Source of the DNA: Candidatus Thiodubiliella endoseptemdiera
GTDB taxonomy: Bacteria > Pseudomonadota > Gammaproteobacteria > PS1 > Pseudothioglobaceae
DNA: 64,000 nt
Direction: 5' to 3'
Assembly: GCA_013416635.1 (NCBI GenBank)
Contig: JACCHT010000002.1
Coordinates: 62,001 to 126,000, forward strand
Part shown: positions 45,068 through 58,607 of the stretch, in pieces
Numbering within the stretch: the stretch's first letter is position 1
Layout of the letters: each line of letters starts with the position of its first letter
The notes under the pieces: model-generated
Told to the model about the DNA's origin: nothing
The model's database searches: none
Seen by the model: only the letters and a program-made list of their open reading frames with translations
Translations under genes and position numbers: made by a program

Positions 45068-45928
45068 TCACTCAGAACACGCTTGCAAAAAATACGCCAA
45101 TGGGGTTGGGTTGATTTTTGCATATTCTAGCAAAATACAATACAACGCCTTGTTATGGTTGTTAATGGTTGGTGGCTTAATGCCGATTTGCAAACATTGT
45201 GCCAGCATAATCAATCGCCCGATGCGACCGTTGCCGTCGCTAAATGGGTGGATGATTTCAAAATGATAGTGTGATTGGGCAATATCGCTTAGGTGTTGGA
45301 TGTTGTTATATTTTTTTACCCATAATTCTAGTTCTTCTGTAATATCATCTGGATGGGTGAGTTGGGTATTGACATTTGGTAGAACTCTTTGCTTGGTGGA
45401 AAATTCGCCGGCATTATTTATCAAACCACGCATTAGCACTTTGTGCCAATTTTTAATTTGTTGTAGGGTAATCTCCGTTTGAAAATTTTGGGCGATTTCT
45501 TGGGTGATGTGGTGAATGTTTTGCACCGCTGCTACCGATGTCGCTTGGAAATTATTAGGCACGGTGTTATCAAGTACAATGGCATTAAAATCCATTTCTT
45601 GTGTGCCTGTTTCAATCTCAAGAGAGCCGGCTGCCATTTGTCTAAGTGTCTTGTCCATAATGGCGGGTTCAAACAAAAAATCACCCAATTTAATGCCTTT
45701 GACGACCTCGCTGATATTGCTTACATTGGGCAAAAATACATATTGACACCATAGTAAATCAATCTTATCTTGATTTTTAATTTTAATCTTTTGGGGGTTG
45801 TCATTCCATGCAACTAGCGTCATTCGGGTAATGCCTAGTGCTTGTGCAAAGGCCACTGAAGTTTGGTAATAATTCTGTAAATCACGCAACTTTTGAGTGT
45901 AAGAAATATTTTTGTAATTAAAATCCAT
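45068..45928 (-). CDS. Fic-domain protein (putative AMP-transferase)
   Basis: 286 residues. The Fic core motif is complete, HPFSDGNGRIGRL (about residues 229-241), with catalytic His and the anion-binding GNGR. It normally transfers AMP from ATP to a target protein. The first 60 residues (QTSVAFAQALGITRMTLVAWNDNP) look like a helix-turn-helix. A flap-like GEFSTKQRVLPNV precedes the core. I see no clear inhibitory [S/T]xxxE[G/N] helix, so self-inhibition is uncertain. No separate small antitoxin gene is evident. The RhuM-like gene follows on the same strand, and direct repeats lie immediately upstream. Confidence 0.85.
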   Translation of the reverse strand: MDFNYKNISYTQKLRDLQNYYQTSVAFAQALGITRMTLVAWNDNPQKIKIKNQDKIDLLWCQYVFLPNVSNISEVVKGIKLGDFLFEPAIMDKTLRQMAAGSLEIETGTQEMDFNAIVLDNTVPNNFQATSVAAVQNIHHITQEIAQNFQTEITLQQIKNWHKVLMRGLINNAGEFSTKQRVLPNVNTQLTHPDDITEELELWVKKYNNIQHLSDIAQSHYHFEIIHPFSDGNGRIGRLIMLAQCLQIGIKPPTINNHNKALYCILLEYAKINPTPLAYFLQACSE

Positions 45929-45929
45929 A

Positions 45930-46043
45930 GTGTGTATTTTTTTGTATAGTTTTTGTATAGTTTTTAATTATTATACACTTTGTGTATAGTTTTTTGTATA
46001 GTTTTTAATTATTATACACTTGGTGTATGGTTTTTAATTATTA
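45930..46043. repeat. Direct repeats with TGTATA/TATACA arms upstream of the Fic gene
   Basis: Two and a half copies of tgtatagtttttaattattatacact-type units lie end to end, plus two shorter tttttgtatag units. Each full unit contains inverted tgtata and tatac arms. They occupy the promoter region of the Fic gene and could be operator sites or iterons. Confidence 0.7.
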
Positions 46044-46053
46044 CGGTTTTTTT

Positions 46054-46216
46054 AGAGACCTTTGCATAAATAGGGATGATTAGCAAAATGACAGATTTTA
46101 TTAAATTGGAAATTTTTTAAATCCACTCCTAGCAGGGCTAAGGGTGTTTTTAAAAAGTTTGTAATTTGATGAAAGATGGCGTTTTGATGATTATTCATAT
46201 TTATGCAAAGGTCTCT
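46054..46216 (-). repeat. Miniature element next to the panB stop codon
   Basis: Full copy. The flanks tttta and tttaa match at four of five positions. Its right end abuts the panB stop codon (TAA, 46217-46219), so panB keeps its natural C-terminus but loses its original downstream region. Confidence 0.9.
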
Positions 46217-46993
46217 TTAATAACTGTGTTTATCGGTGGGGAAGGTTTGATTTTTGACTGCTTGAATGAAGTCGTTGGTAGCGGATTTTATGTTGCCGTT
46301 GGTGAGAAAGTTTTTGACAAATTTGGGTGGGTTTTGGGTGATTCCGAGCATATCATAACTGACCAATACTTGCCCATCACAGTCCACACCTGCTCCGATG
46401 CCGATGGTGGGGATGTTGAGTTGTTGGGTTATTTTGCGGGCGAGTGATGCGGGTATGCATTCAATGACAAGGGCTTGCACGCCCCAACTTTCGAGTGCTT
46501 TGGCATCGTCTAGAATGTTTTGAGCACTGTCTTTGTCTTTGCCTTGCACTTTATAGCCTCCCATTGCTATGACTGATTGTGGCTGCAAGCCGAGGTGTCC
46601 GCAAATGGGGATGTTATTTTCAACTAATATTTTAAAACACGCTTCGTGTTCTCGCCCACCTTCAAGTTTGACCATTTGTGCGCCCCCGTTGATTAATTGT
46701 TGTGCATTTTGTAGGGTTTGCTCGGCATTTGTGTAACTTTGATAGGGCATATCGGCAATTAATAACGCTTTACTCACGCCTTTTGCTACCGATTGCGTAT
46801 GGTAAACCATTTCCTCTGTCGTAACAGACAAGGTATTTTCATCACCTTGAATAACATTGCCGAGTGAGTCGCCTATTAGAATAATATCAATGCCACATTC
46901 GTTAAATATTTTGGCAAATGCGTTGTCATAGGCTGTTAAACAAGTGATTTTTGTGCCGGATTGTTTGTGGGTTTTTAATTGTTGGATGTTCAT
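46217..46993 (-). CDS. panB: 3-methyl-2-oxobutanoate hydroxymethyltransferase
   Basis: 258 residues, normal length. It makes ketopantoate from 2-oxoisovalerate and methylene-tetrahydrofolate in pantothenate synthesis. Family stretches include ITCLTAYDNAFAKIF, ILIGDSLGN (metal-binding Asp), CGHLGLQPQS and TIGIGAGVDCDGQVLV. The start codon overlaps the end of folK by 4 bases (ATGA type), giving a folK-panB pair on the minus strand, an arrangement seen in other gammaproteobacteria. The frame is intact. Confidence 0.95.
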   Translation of the reverse strand: MNIQQLKTHKQSGTKITCLTAYDNAFAKIFNECGIDIILIGDSLGNVIQGDENTLSVTTEEMVYHTQSVAKGVSKALLIADMPYQSYTNAEQTLQNAQQLINGGAQMVKLEGGREHEACFKILVENNIPICGHLGLQPQSVIAMGGYKVQGKDKDSAQNILDDAKALESWGVQALVIECIPASLARKITQQLNIPTIGIGAGVDCDGQVLVSYDMLGITQNPPKFVKNFLTNGNIKSATNDFIQAVKNQTFPTDKHSY

Positions 46994-47463
46994 AATTTAA
47001 TTAGCGTTGAGGTGTCTAGTTTGTCAATTAATGCCTGAATAGGGCCTAATACTGGCACTTTAAAATCGGGTTCAATTTCTGCGAGTGGCACCAATACAAA
47101 TGCACGGTTCATCATTTCTGCATGGGGTACCATTAATTGTTTAGAGGCAATCACTTGCACGCCATAAGTAATAATATCAAGGTCAATCGTCCTTGCCCCC
47201 CATTTTTTCTCACGCACCCGATGTTGTTTGGTTTCAATATTTTGACAAACATAAAGCAATTCCAACGCCGTAAGATGGGTATGCACTTCACATACTGCAT
47301 TAATATAATCGGGTTGTTTGGTGCCGTCAATCGGTGGTGATTGATACAAACTTGATAATGCCACTACTTTGACATCAGCTGTTGTGTTGAGTGCAATCAA
47401 GGCATCTTTAATTTGTTGTTTTGGGTTGTTTAGGTTTGAGCCTAGTCCGATGTATGCTAGCAT
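46990..47463 (-). CDS. folK: 2-amino-4-hydroxy-6-hydroxymethyldihydropteridine pyrophosphokinase
   Basis: 157 residues, typical length. It transfers pyrophosphate from ATP to the pterin precursor in folate synthesis. MLAYIGLGSNL opens the protein, and KWGARTIDLDIITYG carries the two Mg-binding aspartates. VPHAEMMNRAFVLVPLAEI is the usual C-terminal motif. It is coupled to panB by a 4-base overlap, and its start lies against the end of vapC. Confidence 0.94.
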   Translation of the reverse strand: MLAYIGLGSNLNNPKQQIKDALIALNTTADVKVVALSSLYQSPPIDGTKQPDYINAVCEVHTHLTALELLYVCQNIETKQHRVREKKWGARTIDLDIITYGVQVIASKQLMVPHAEMMNRAFVLVPLAEIEPDFKVPVLGPIQALIDKLDTSTLIKL

Positions 47464-47867
47464 TATTTAATCCAATTTTCAGTTTTTAGCCCTTCTACAC
47501 GGTCAAATTCTCTGAGGTTGTTACTGACTACTGTCGCCCCTAAACTGCGTGTGTGAGCGGCAATCCATAAATCATTATCGCCAATAATTTGACCTTTTTT
47601 AGATAAATCTGCTTTAATTTCCCCGTAATGCTTGGCGGCTTCTTTATCAACTTGAACAACTTGAGTGAGTGCGACAAAATTACTGACAACGGTTAATGAT
47701 TTGTGGCGATATTGACTTTTATTTGCACCGTATAATAATTCGCCATAAGTAATAGAGGAAATTGCCATACGATTAGAGGGAATATGGGAAAAACGGCTTA
47801 ATACTGCAATTGGTTTTTTCTTAATCAGGTAAATACAGATATTAGTATCTAAAATATAATCAATCAT
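47463..47867 (-). CDS. vapC: VapC-type PIN-domain ribonuclease toxin
   Basis: 134 residues. The PIN acidic residues are present: D7 in YILDTNICIY, E in SSITYGELLYG, and D in IIGDNDLWIAAH, with a further conserved N/D in VVSNNLREFDRV. Such toxins cut tRNA or rRNA. It overlaps the end of vapB by 8 bases, so the pair is translationally coupled. The frame is intact, and the stop abuts the folK start. Confidence 0.88.
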   Translation of the reverse strand: MIDYILDTNICIYLIKKKPIAVLSRFSHIPSNRMAISSITYGELLYGANKSQYRHKSLTVVSNFVALTQVVQVDKEAAKHYGEIKADLSKKGQIIGDNDLWIAAHTRSLGATVVSNNLREFDRVEGLKTENWIK

Positions 47868-48102
47868 CCAAACTTTCTCTTTCTATTGGTGGTGTATCGC
47901 CCCTTCCCTCTATCATAAAATCATCGGGCATGTCCATTAAAGCCATTAAAGCATCGGCAACACTGGGCTGTTTTTTCTTAATAGGTTTCATAATTAAATT
48001 ATCACCTTCTTTGGTAATATCTACTTCATTCACATCAAAACGCAAGGCTTTTGGTAAGCGAACGGCTTGGGAATTGCCTGATTGGAATACTTTTGCTAAC
48101 AT
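47860..48102 (-). CDS. vapB: VapB-type antitoxin (AbrB/SpoVT fold)
   Basis: 80 residues. The N-terminal swapped-hairpin domain reads KVFQSGNSQAVRLPKALRF, the signature of VapB antitoxins. The C-terminal acidic tail (IEGRGDTPPIERESLDD) is the likely toxin-binding part. It lies directly upstream of vapC and downstream of a palindromic operator. Confidence 0.88.
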   Translation of the reverse strand: MLAKVFQSGNSQAVRLPKALRFDVNEVDITKEGDNLIMKPIKKKQPSVADALMALMDMPDDFMIEGRGDTPPIERESLDD

Positions 48103-48118
48103 AATAAACTCCTAAAAA

Positions 48119-48138
48119 TATATACGGTTAAGTATATA
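48119..48138 (-). promoter_or_regulatory. Palindromic operator upstream of vapBC
   Basis: A perfect 7-bp inverted repeat tatatac/gtatata with a 6-base spacer lies 17 bases before the vapB start. Its position and symmetry fit an autoregulatory site for the VapBC complex. Confidence 0.6.
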
Positions 48139-48409
48139 CTATTTTAATGAAAAAATGCTGATTTAATTTTTTACCTGATTCAAAGATGGGGTGAATGGGT
48201 GTTAAGTCTTTTAATTGCAGTGTTTTCTATCTTTTTTTGGCTTGAATATTTCTCTATTTTTTTAATTAAAGTAAAGGCAAGTGTTTTTATATGGATTTAC
48301 TTACTAAACAATGCAGCCCACAATATAGCACCGCCAGCAATGGCTAAGCCAGTGAGAATACCTGAATCTCTTTGGCGTTTTTGACTTCATCCTAACCTCA
48401 TCTATTGTG
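48139..48409. other. Stretch without a clear gene; possible small membrane peptide on the minus strand
   Basis: The minus strand reads KRQRDSGILTGLAIAGGAILWAALFSK ending at 48297, a single hydrophobic helix. No good start is visible in the same frame; a one-base shift near 48380 would join it to upstream MRLG. The rest is AT-rich sequence in which I see nothing. Confidence 0.3.
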
Positions 48410-48563
48410 TTAAGTCAAGATTTTCATGTAATTTAACATTTCGGACTCGTTACCGCTTTGCACAATTAAATCTAAAAAGATTCCATTTCGTCAGATGTAA
48501 CCGTATCTAAAATAATCTTTTCTTTAATTCTTTCTAACTCTGAAAATCCTTTTCATAAAACAT
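48410..48563 (-). pseudogene. Small hypothetical protein, two one-base frame losses
   Basis: ATG at 48563 has GGGAG upstream. With one base restored near 48545 and one in a T5 tract near 48481, it reads MFYEKDFSELERIKEKIIL, DTVTSDEMESFLDLI, VQSGNESEMLNYMKILT. It would be about 51 residues, acidic and helical. I do not recognise the family. It follows the alarmone-synthetase-like gene by about 85 bases and could be its partner, but this is a guess. Confidence 0.4.
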
Positions 48564-48647
48564 TATTTTTAACTCCCAGTTAAACGACTCAAGTGTCGTT
48601 TTAAATATTACTATACATTTTTTAATCTTTACTTCATTTTTGAATCA

Positions 48648-49670
48648 TTAATTTTTTAAGTTCTGCATTGTATTTATTGTATTTATTGATTCAAAAACTT
48701 TTCTAAATTTTAATGAATCTATTGTATCCATAAAGTAGTTTGATAAGACTATGCTGTAATTTTTAATATCTTGTATTGATTAACAAACTTCAATAGCTGA
48801 TACCAAATTATCTAACTCCATTTGTAAATAACTTATTAGCCTGTTCAAATTTGGCTTTACCATACTGCGATATTTCAACAACCTTTTGTTTAAAATTCAT
48901 TTTCAATAAAACATATTGTCCTTGGATGTAGCCGCTACTACTAAGATGCTTAAGAACAATATTAAAATTTTGTAATTTATTCAACCTACATCTACAAATC
49001 TTTTGAACCCTGTTTTATAAGTTGTAACTATATCTTTTTCTTCTAGACTAACAAATAACTTACTAATGTTTTTGAATATATCTAAATATTTGTCATCACC
49101 AAGACTTTGTTTTAATGGTTGATTTAAACATGTACCTAACACTTCTACTGCTGTCGCCCAATAGTGTTGAAGTTTTGTTCTTATCTGTATTTCTAATCTG
49201 CACTGCTTCTCTAATTCAATATTTCTATTATATTTATATACCATATGAATGCTTCTATACCCACTATCGGGAGGATTTTTAATATAGTTCTTCTCATTTG
49301 CAAATGTAAACTTAAAATTTCCATGTTTTTCTACTTTCTTAATTTCATTTCTAACTAAATTAACCTCTTCCATGTTCTCCAAGACAATTCTTAAACCACC
49401 AATATCTTGCATTCTAGATAAATTCATATTTTTCTGGATTTTAAGTTTTTTAACAATTGATGGTATTCTTTTAAGCCTTTGAACAGGGGCGGCGTCAATA
49501 CTGTATTTTTTTAATTTTCTCCCTATTATATGACGAAATAGAGACATAGGGTGTTGGTGAATCAACCTAAATTCCTGAAGTATAGAATTTGCTTCTTGCA
49601 CTGAGAGTTGACTTTCTTTATTGATTAGTCTTCGCCCTGCTTGGTCAATTTTTTTATTACTAATTACCAT
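48648..49670 (-). CDS. RelA/SpoT-domain protein, small alarmone synthetase-like, C-terminus frame-broken
   Basis: The synthetase-type domain is intact from ATG 49670 to 48981: RLKRIPSIVKKL, MQDIGGLRIVL, YIKNPPDSGYRSIHMVY and LEIQIRTKLQHYWATAVE are the signature blocks of (p)ppGpp/pyrophosphotransferase folds without a hydrolase domain. After FVDVG a stop occurs, but an adjacent frame continues NFNIVLKHLSSSGYIQGQY, EISQYGKAKFEQANKLF and, after a further shift, NYSIVLSNYFMDTIDSLKF to 48648. This C-terminal extension is typical of phage/toxin-type RelA homologues. The restored length is about 340 residues. It may make an alarmone or modify RNA or nucleotides as a toxin. ATG 49670 is preferred over the TTG at 49688. 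Confidence 0.7.
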
Positions 49671-49743
49671 ATGACTGTTAGCAACCAATTAAAGTATAGA
49701 GAAAGTATAGTGAATAATGCATTTTTATCTGAAAATATAGAGA

Positions 49744-50500
49744 TTAACATTTAATTAGTGTGCCAATAACTTCACCTACATGTAAACGGGTAAGTACATC
49801 GTCAGTTTTACCTGAAGCAATGATAGTATTAGTGCTAGTTTTAGCAGCAGTTCTGGCAGCTAAAACTTTGGTGTACATACCGCCAGAGCCAAGTGATCCG
49901 CCTGTTCTGCCAGCAACTTGTTTCAGTTTTTCATCATCCACATGGATTTTATCGATTAACTTGGCATCGGCATTTTGGCGGGGGTCGGCATCATATACAC
50001 CGCCTTGGTCGGTCAAAATAACCAACTGATTTGCACCAACCAAATTTGCTACTAATGCGGCTAAAGTATCGTTGTCACCAAATTTAATTTCTTCGGTCGC
50101 AATAGTGTCATTTTCGTTGACAATTGGCACGGTACCCATTTCTAATAAGGCGTTTAGGGTGGCACTGATGTTGCTACTTTGCTCGGTATTGGCAAGGCTG
50201 TCGTGTGTTAGTAGCACTTGTGCGGTATGGATGTTGTGCTTGGAAAATAAAGATTCGTAAGTTTGCACTAAACCCATTTGCCCAACGGCGGCAGCGGCTT
50301 GTAATTGGTGAATATCTGTTGGGCGGGTTTCCCAGCCTAGGCGTTTCATACCTTCGGCAATGGCACCACTGGATACCAAAATTACCTCTATATTTTGTTT
50401 TTTAAGTTCGGCAATTTGTGCTACCCAGCCAGCAATGGCGGGTTTGTCTAAACCTTTGCCATCATTCGTAAGCAGGGCTGAGCCGATTTTAACAATCCAT

Positions 50501-50514
<14 letters not shown>
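49744..50514 (-). CDS. proB: Glutamate 5-kinase (short form without PUA domain)
   Basis: 256 residues covering only the amino-acid kinase domain: [49 protein letters not shown] and [12 protein letters not shown]. It phosphorylates glutamate in proline synthesis. Many homologues have about 370 residues with a C-terminal PUA domain; here the gene ends at [11 protein letters not shown], immediately after the kinase domain. The start overlaps the obgE stop by 14 bases, so it is coupled to obgE. Confidence 0.92.
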
Positions 50515-51512
<998 letters not shown>

Positions 51513-51559
51513 TTAAAATCACTAAAATAGACAATAACCCGACATTATACCTCTTATCA
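51513..51559. promoter_or_regulatory. Divergent promoter region between obgE and waaA
   Basis: Only 47 AT-rich bases separate the two start codons. A tattatacc stretch (51544-51552) could be a -10 element for waaA. I cannot fix -35 elements. Confidence 0.35.
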
Positions 51560-52804
51560 ATGAACCTAATCTCTTACAACTTAATCGGATATTTACTCCT
51601 GCCGGTGATGCTGTTGCGTCTGCTATTCAAAGGCTTTAAATCGATTGGCTACCGCCAAAGAATTGGCGAGCGATTGGGGTTTGTTAATGCCATTCAAGCG
51701 GATGTAATTTGGGTACATTGCGTTTCAGTCGGTGAATTTAGGGCGGCAATTGTCTTAATTGATGCACTGATTGCACAATATCCTAATGACAAAATATTGG
51801 TAACCAGCACCACGCCAACTGGTTCTAAGGCAATCATTGAGTATTATCAAAGTAAGGTGTTGCACTGTTATTTTCCTTTTGATTTACCGTTTATTATTAC
51901 TCGTTACCTGCGGAAAATCAATCCTAGAATTTGCCTTTTATTAGAAACAGAAATTTGGCCAAATCTTGTTTACAGCCTAAATAAAAATAATGTGCCAACT
52001 TTATTGGTCAACGCTAGACTATCATCTCGTTCATTGTCAAAATACCAAAAATTTGCACCCAAACTTGTTAAAAAAACCTTAAATAAATTTACCCTAATCG
52101 CAGCACAAAATAAAAACTCTGCTGATCGTTTTGCACAATTAGGGGTCAATAATAGCAAAATAACCATCGCTGGTAATATCAAATTCGACCAAAATACAAG
52201 CATAGATTTAGCTCTATCTGAGAAATTAAAAACCATTGCCGGTCATCGCAAAATCGTGGTATTCGCCAGTACCCACAAAGGCGAAGAAGCACAAATTATT
52301 AACGCCTATTTATCCAATCCTATTGATGCATTGATGCTGATTGTGCCACGACATCCTGAACGCTTTGGCGAAGTATATGACTTCGTCAAAAAAAGTGGCT
52401 TAAAAATCTACAAACGCTCCAACAATCAGTTTTGTGCGGATTGTCAGGTGCTATTAGGGGATTCTATGGGTGAGATGATGGCGTATTTTGCAGTAGCCGA
52501 TATTGTCTTTATGGGTGGTAGTTTGGTGGCAACTGGCGGACACAATATGCTAGAACCTGCTGCACTTTCTAAACCGATTTTATTCGCTTCAAATGTGTTT
52601 AATTTTAGTGAAATATCTGCCGACTTATTGGCACAAAATGCCAGTATTCAAGTGCAAAATGCAGATGAATTGTTAATAGAAATTGTCGAATTATTAAACA
52701 ATGAAGAAAAAGCCAAAACTTTGGGTGAGAATGCCAATCGGTATTTTAAATCTCAGCAAGGGGCGGTTGATAATTTAATTAAACAAATTAAATTATTACT
52801 GTGA
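51560..52804 (+). CDS. waaA: 3-deoxy-D-manno-octulosonic acid (Kdo) transferase
   Basis: 414 residues from ATG 51560 (MNLISYNLIGYLLLPVMLL); a longer frame reaching back to 51302 is antisense to obgE and is rejected. An N-terminal membrane anchor precedes the GT-B fold. VHCVSVGEFRA holds the catalytic Glu, followed by TSTTPTGSKA, LLETEIWPN and FMGGSLVATGGHNMLEPA in the CMP-Kdo-binding half. It adds Kdo to lipid A precursor at the inner membrane. The TGA stop spans the border of a miniature element; before insertion the stop would have been TAA at the same codon. Confidence 0.93.
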   Translation: MNLISYNLIGYLLLPVMLLRLLFKGFKSIGYRQRIGERLGFVNAIQADVIWVHCVSVGEFRAAIVLIDALIAQYPNDKILVTSTTPTGSKAIIEYYQSKVLHCYFPFDLPFIITRYLRKINPRICLLLETEIWPNLVYSLNKNNVPTLLVNARLSSRSLSKYQKFAPKLVKKTLNKFTLIAAQNKNSADRFAQLGVNNSKITIAGNIKFDQNTSIDLALSEKLKTIAGHRKIVVFASTHKGEEAQIINAYLSNPIDALMLIVPRHPERFGEVYDFVKKSGLKIYKRSNNQFCADCQVLLGDSMGEMMAYFAVADIVFMGGSLVATGGHNMLEPAALSKPILFASNVFNFSEISADLLAQNASIQVQNADELLIEIVELLNNEEKAKTLGENANRYFKSQQGAVDNLIKQIKLLL

Positions 52805-52961
52805 GACCTTTGCATAAATAGGGATGATTAGCAAAATGACAGATTTTATTAAATTGGAAATTTTTTAAATCCACTCCTAGCAGGGCTAAGGGTGTTTTTA
52901 AAAAGTTTGTAATTTGATGAAAGATGGCGTTTTGATGATTATTCATATTTATGCAAAGGTC

Positions 52962-52963
<2 letters not shown>
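52803..52963 (-). repeat. Miniature element inserted in the overlap of two stop codons
   Basis: 161-bp core flanked by a perfect 5-bp duplication, actgt (52798-52802 and 52964-52968). It separates the convergent ends of waaA and the hydrolase-like gene. Confidence 0.93.
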
Positions 52964-55867
<2,904 letters not shown>

Positions 55868-55898
55868 TGGTAGTATAATCCGTTAATTATTAATATAA

Positions 55899-56893
<995 letters not shown>

Positions 56894-57057
56894 CGTATCC
56901 TTCTCTCTATTCTAACCATATTGGAATAAAAAAAATATTTAGTCATATGGGTTTACTAAACCCTTATTATATTTTTAAAATCCGCTCTGTAAAATAAAAA
57001 ATACTTGCTATTTTCTAACTGTGCTGTTTAAATTGAACGATTAACTGAAATGATTTT

Positions 57058-57828
57058 CTAATTCTTTTGAGAATTATAGCTTTCCGAATAGAAAATTACT
57101 TGATCCTTGTTCCATTTAAGTACCAATTCTTTTAGCTTGTCTTTTTCTTTATATATTTCACCAAAATTATTTATTTGTTCTTCGGTTATTCTATACCCAT
57201 CTTTTCTTAAAGTTTCTCTTATTTTATATGGAAAAATAAAAGAGTCCTTACATATATTTGGGTAGACTAAATATTGAGCCATTAACTTATTAAGAGTCTT
57301 TGGTTTAACAAAATAAGGATTTAACCCACCTTGAAACATAACAATCATTTTTGAGGTATTTCTTAGCTTAGAATCATAAACTTGCATAAAATCAAAGAAA
57401 ATACCCAGTAAGACTCTTTCTACTATGGATGGGTTTTTCAATATAGTTTTTGCACCCTCCATACCGATACTTGCATCTCCTATTGGATGATACGTGTCAT
57501 TACTTTTGTTATGATATAAAACTTGCTTAGGTGAAGCGGCATGACCAATTCCTTCATACCACAAACATTCAATATTATCATCTTCCTTAATGTAGCTCTT
57601 AAGTATTCCATATTCACCACCATTTTTGTTAGTTGTACAATGTACATTGTATGCTCTAAAAACAGTCGCTACATCTTTTCTAGTTAACAGATATTCTTTC
57701 CTATCTTTTTGCAAAATAAGAACAATGTCATTTTTAAATGTTGTATCAAAATAATCATATATACATTTTAGATTATTACTATTTCTTCTATTCTTTTGTT
57801 GACTTTGCTCATAAAAACCCATATGCAT
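57058..57828 (-). CDS. Hypothetical protein, 256 residues
   Basis: I do not recognise the family. It is hydrophilic, rich in Lys/Asn/Tyr, with no membrane segment or signal peptide. Notable stretches are YGILKSYIKEDDNIECLWYEGIGHAASPKQVL, PIGDASIGMEGAKTI and VMFQGGLNPYFVKPKTLNKLM. Composition is more AT-rich than the core genes, suggesting an accessory origin. The exact start is uncertain (ATG 57828 or ATG 57822), because a small frame overlaps its 5' end. Confidence 0.6.
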   Translation of the reverse strand: MHMGFYEQSQQKNRRNSNNLKCIYDYFDTTFKNDIVLILQKDRKEYLLTRKDVATVFRAYNVHCTTNKNGGEYGILKSYIKEDDNIECLWYEGIGHAASPKQVLYHNKSNDTYHPIGDASIGMEGAKTILKNPSIVERVLLGIFFDFMQVYDSKLRNTSKMIVMFQGGLNPYFVKPKTLNKLMAQYLVYPNICKDSFIFPYKIRETLRKDGYRITEEQINNFGEIYKEKDKLKELVLKWNKDQVIFYSESYNSQKN

Positions 57829-57947
57829 TTTCCAATTATTGAAAATTCATGCATATCGTTATTTTTTAAATTTTTTACAGCATCTTGAAGTTCTTCGATT
57901 GAGTCTTTTAAATTATCAACAATCAATTTATCATGATTAAATTTCAC
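57768..57947 (-). CDS. Small hypothetical coiled-coil protein overlapping the next gene
   Basis: GTG at 57947 opens a 59-residue frame (MKFNHDKLIVDNLKDSIEELQDAVKNL...GKCIWVFMSKVNKRIEEIVII) that overlaps the start of the 256-residue gene by 61 bases in another frame. The N-terminal part is amphipathic helix. Either the two overlap as a coupled pair or one base has been lost and they form a single protein. Confidence 0.4.
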   Translation of the reverse strand: MKFNHDKLIVDNLKDSIEELQDAVKNLKNNDMHEFSIIGKCIWVFMSKVNKRIEEIVII

Positions 57948-58013
57948 AATGAGTACCTTGACTAAATTAGAATATCTGTAATTTTACAGAAAAAAATAAG
58001 GGGTGCCTTGAAT

Positions 58014-58063
58014 TCAGGGAAAATGGGAATGGGAATAAGAACGGAAAGAGGGGAAGGGGAGGT
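58014..58063. other. Polypurine tract
   Basis: About 50 bases are almost entirely A and G (gggaaaatgggaatgggaat...gaggggaaggggagg), between two accessory genes. No gene or hairpin explains it. Confidence 0.6.
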
Positions 58064-58083
58064 ACTACCCTTTTTTACTTTTT

Positions 58084-58344
58084 TTACCCAAAGGAGTTTG
58101 TAGTACTCTCTTTATTTTTGCTATCTAAATACAACACATCAGGACAAAAATCTTGACCATTTTTCCACTGAATACTATCCATAAAAGCTTTAACACTTTT
58201 AAAATAACTTTCATCTTTAAGTTGTTTAAAAAAACCTTTATTAAGGTATGGCGTTACATCAAAGACTTTAACTTCATCATTTGTAAAAGTTAAAATCAAT
58301 TTATAATCATCTGTTGGCACTACATTTTTTATTCTTGGATACAT
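58084..58344 (-). CDS. DUF2442-type protein
   Basis: 86 residues: MYPRIKNVVPTDDYKLILTFTNDEVKVFDVTPYL...FCPDVLYLDS, the usual DUF2442 pattern. These genes commonly follow a DUF4160 gene as a two-gene unit resembling a toxin-antitoxin module. Here the partner is reduced to its last 12 codons, 12 bases upstream. The function is unproven. Confidence 0.75.
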   Translation of the reverse strand: MYPRIKNVVPTDDYKLILTFTNDEVKVFDVTPYLNKGFFKQLKDESYFKSVKAFMDSIQWKNGQDFCPDVLYLDSKNKESTTNSFG

Positions 58345-58355
58345 ATATGCGCCTC

Positions 58356-58394
58356 TTATTTTAAAGGGTCAATTTTAAATATTTCTTCACCATT
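58356..58394 (-). pseudogene. C-terminal stub of a DUF4160-type gene
   Basis: Twelve codons, NGEEIFKIDPLK and stop, match the common end of DUF4160 proteins. The miniature element at 58396 cuts off the rest, and no remainder lies on its other side. Confidence 0.6.
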
Positions 58395-58395
58395 A

Positions 58396-58556
58396 GAGAC
58401 CTTTTCATAAATAGGGATGATTAGCAAAATGACAGATTTTATTAAATTGGAAATTTTTTAAATCCACTCCTAGCAGGGCTAAGGGTGTTTTTAAAAAGTT
58501 TGTAATTTGATGAAAGATGGCGTTTTGATGATTATTCATATTTATGCAAAGGTCTC
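58396..58556 (-). repeat. Miniature element ending the DUF4160 stub
   Basis: Full copy with one change in the left terminal repeat (cttttcata for ctttgcata). The flanks catta and atgca do not match, consistent with a deletion next to the element. Confidence 0.9.
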
Positions 58557-58607
58557 ATGCAGTTTATGCTATACTTTTAGTCAATTAACTCTCAATAATT
58601 TAAACCT

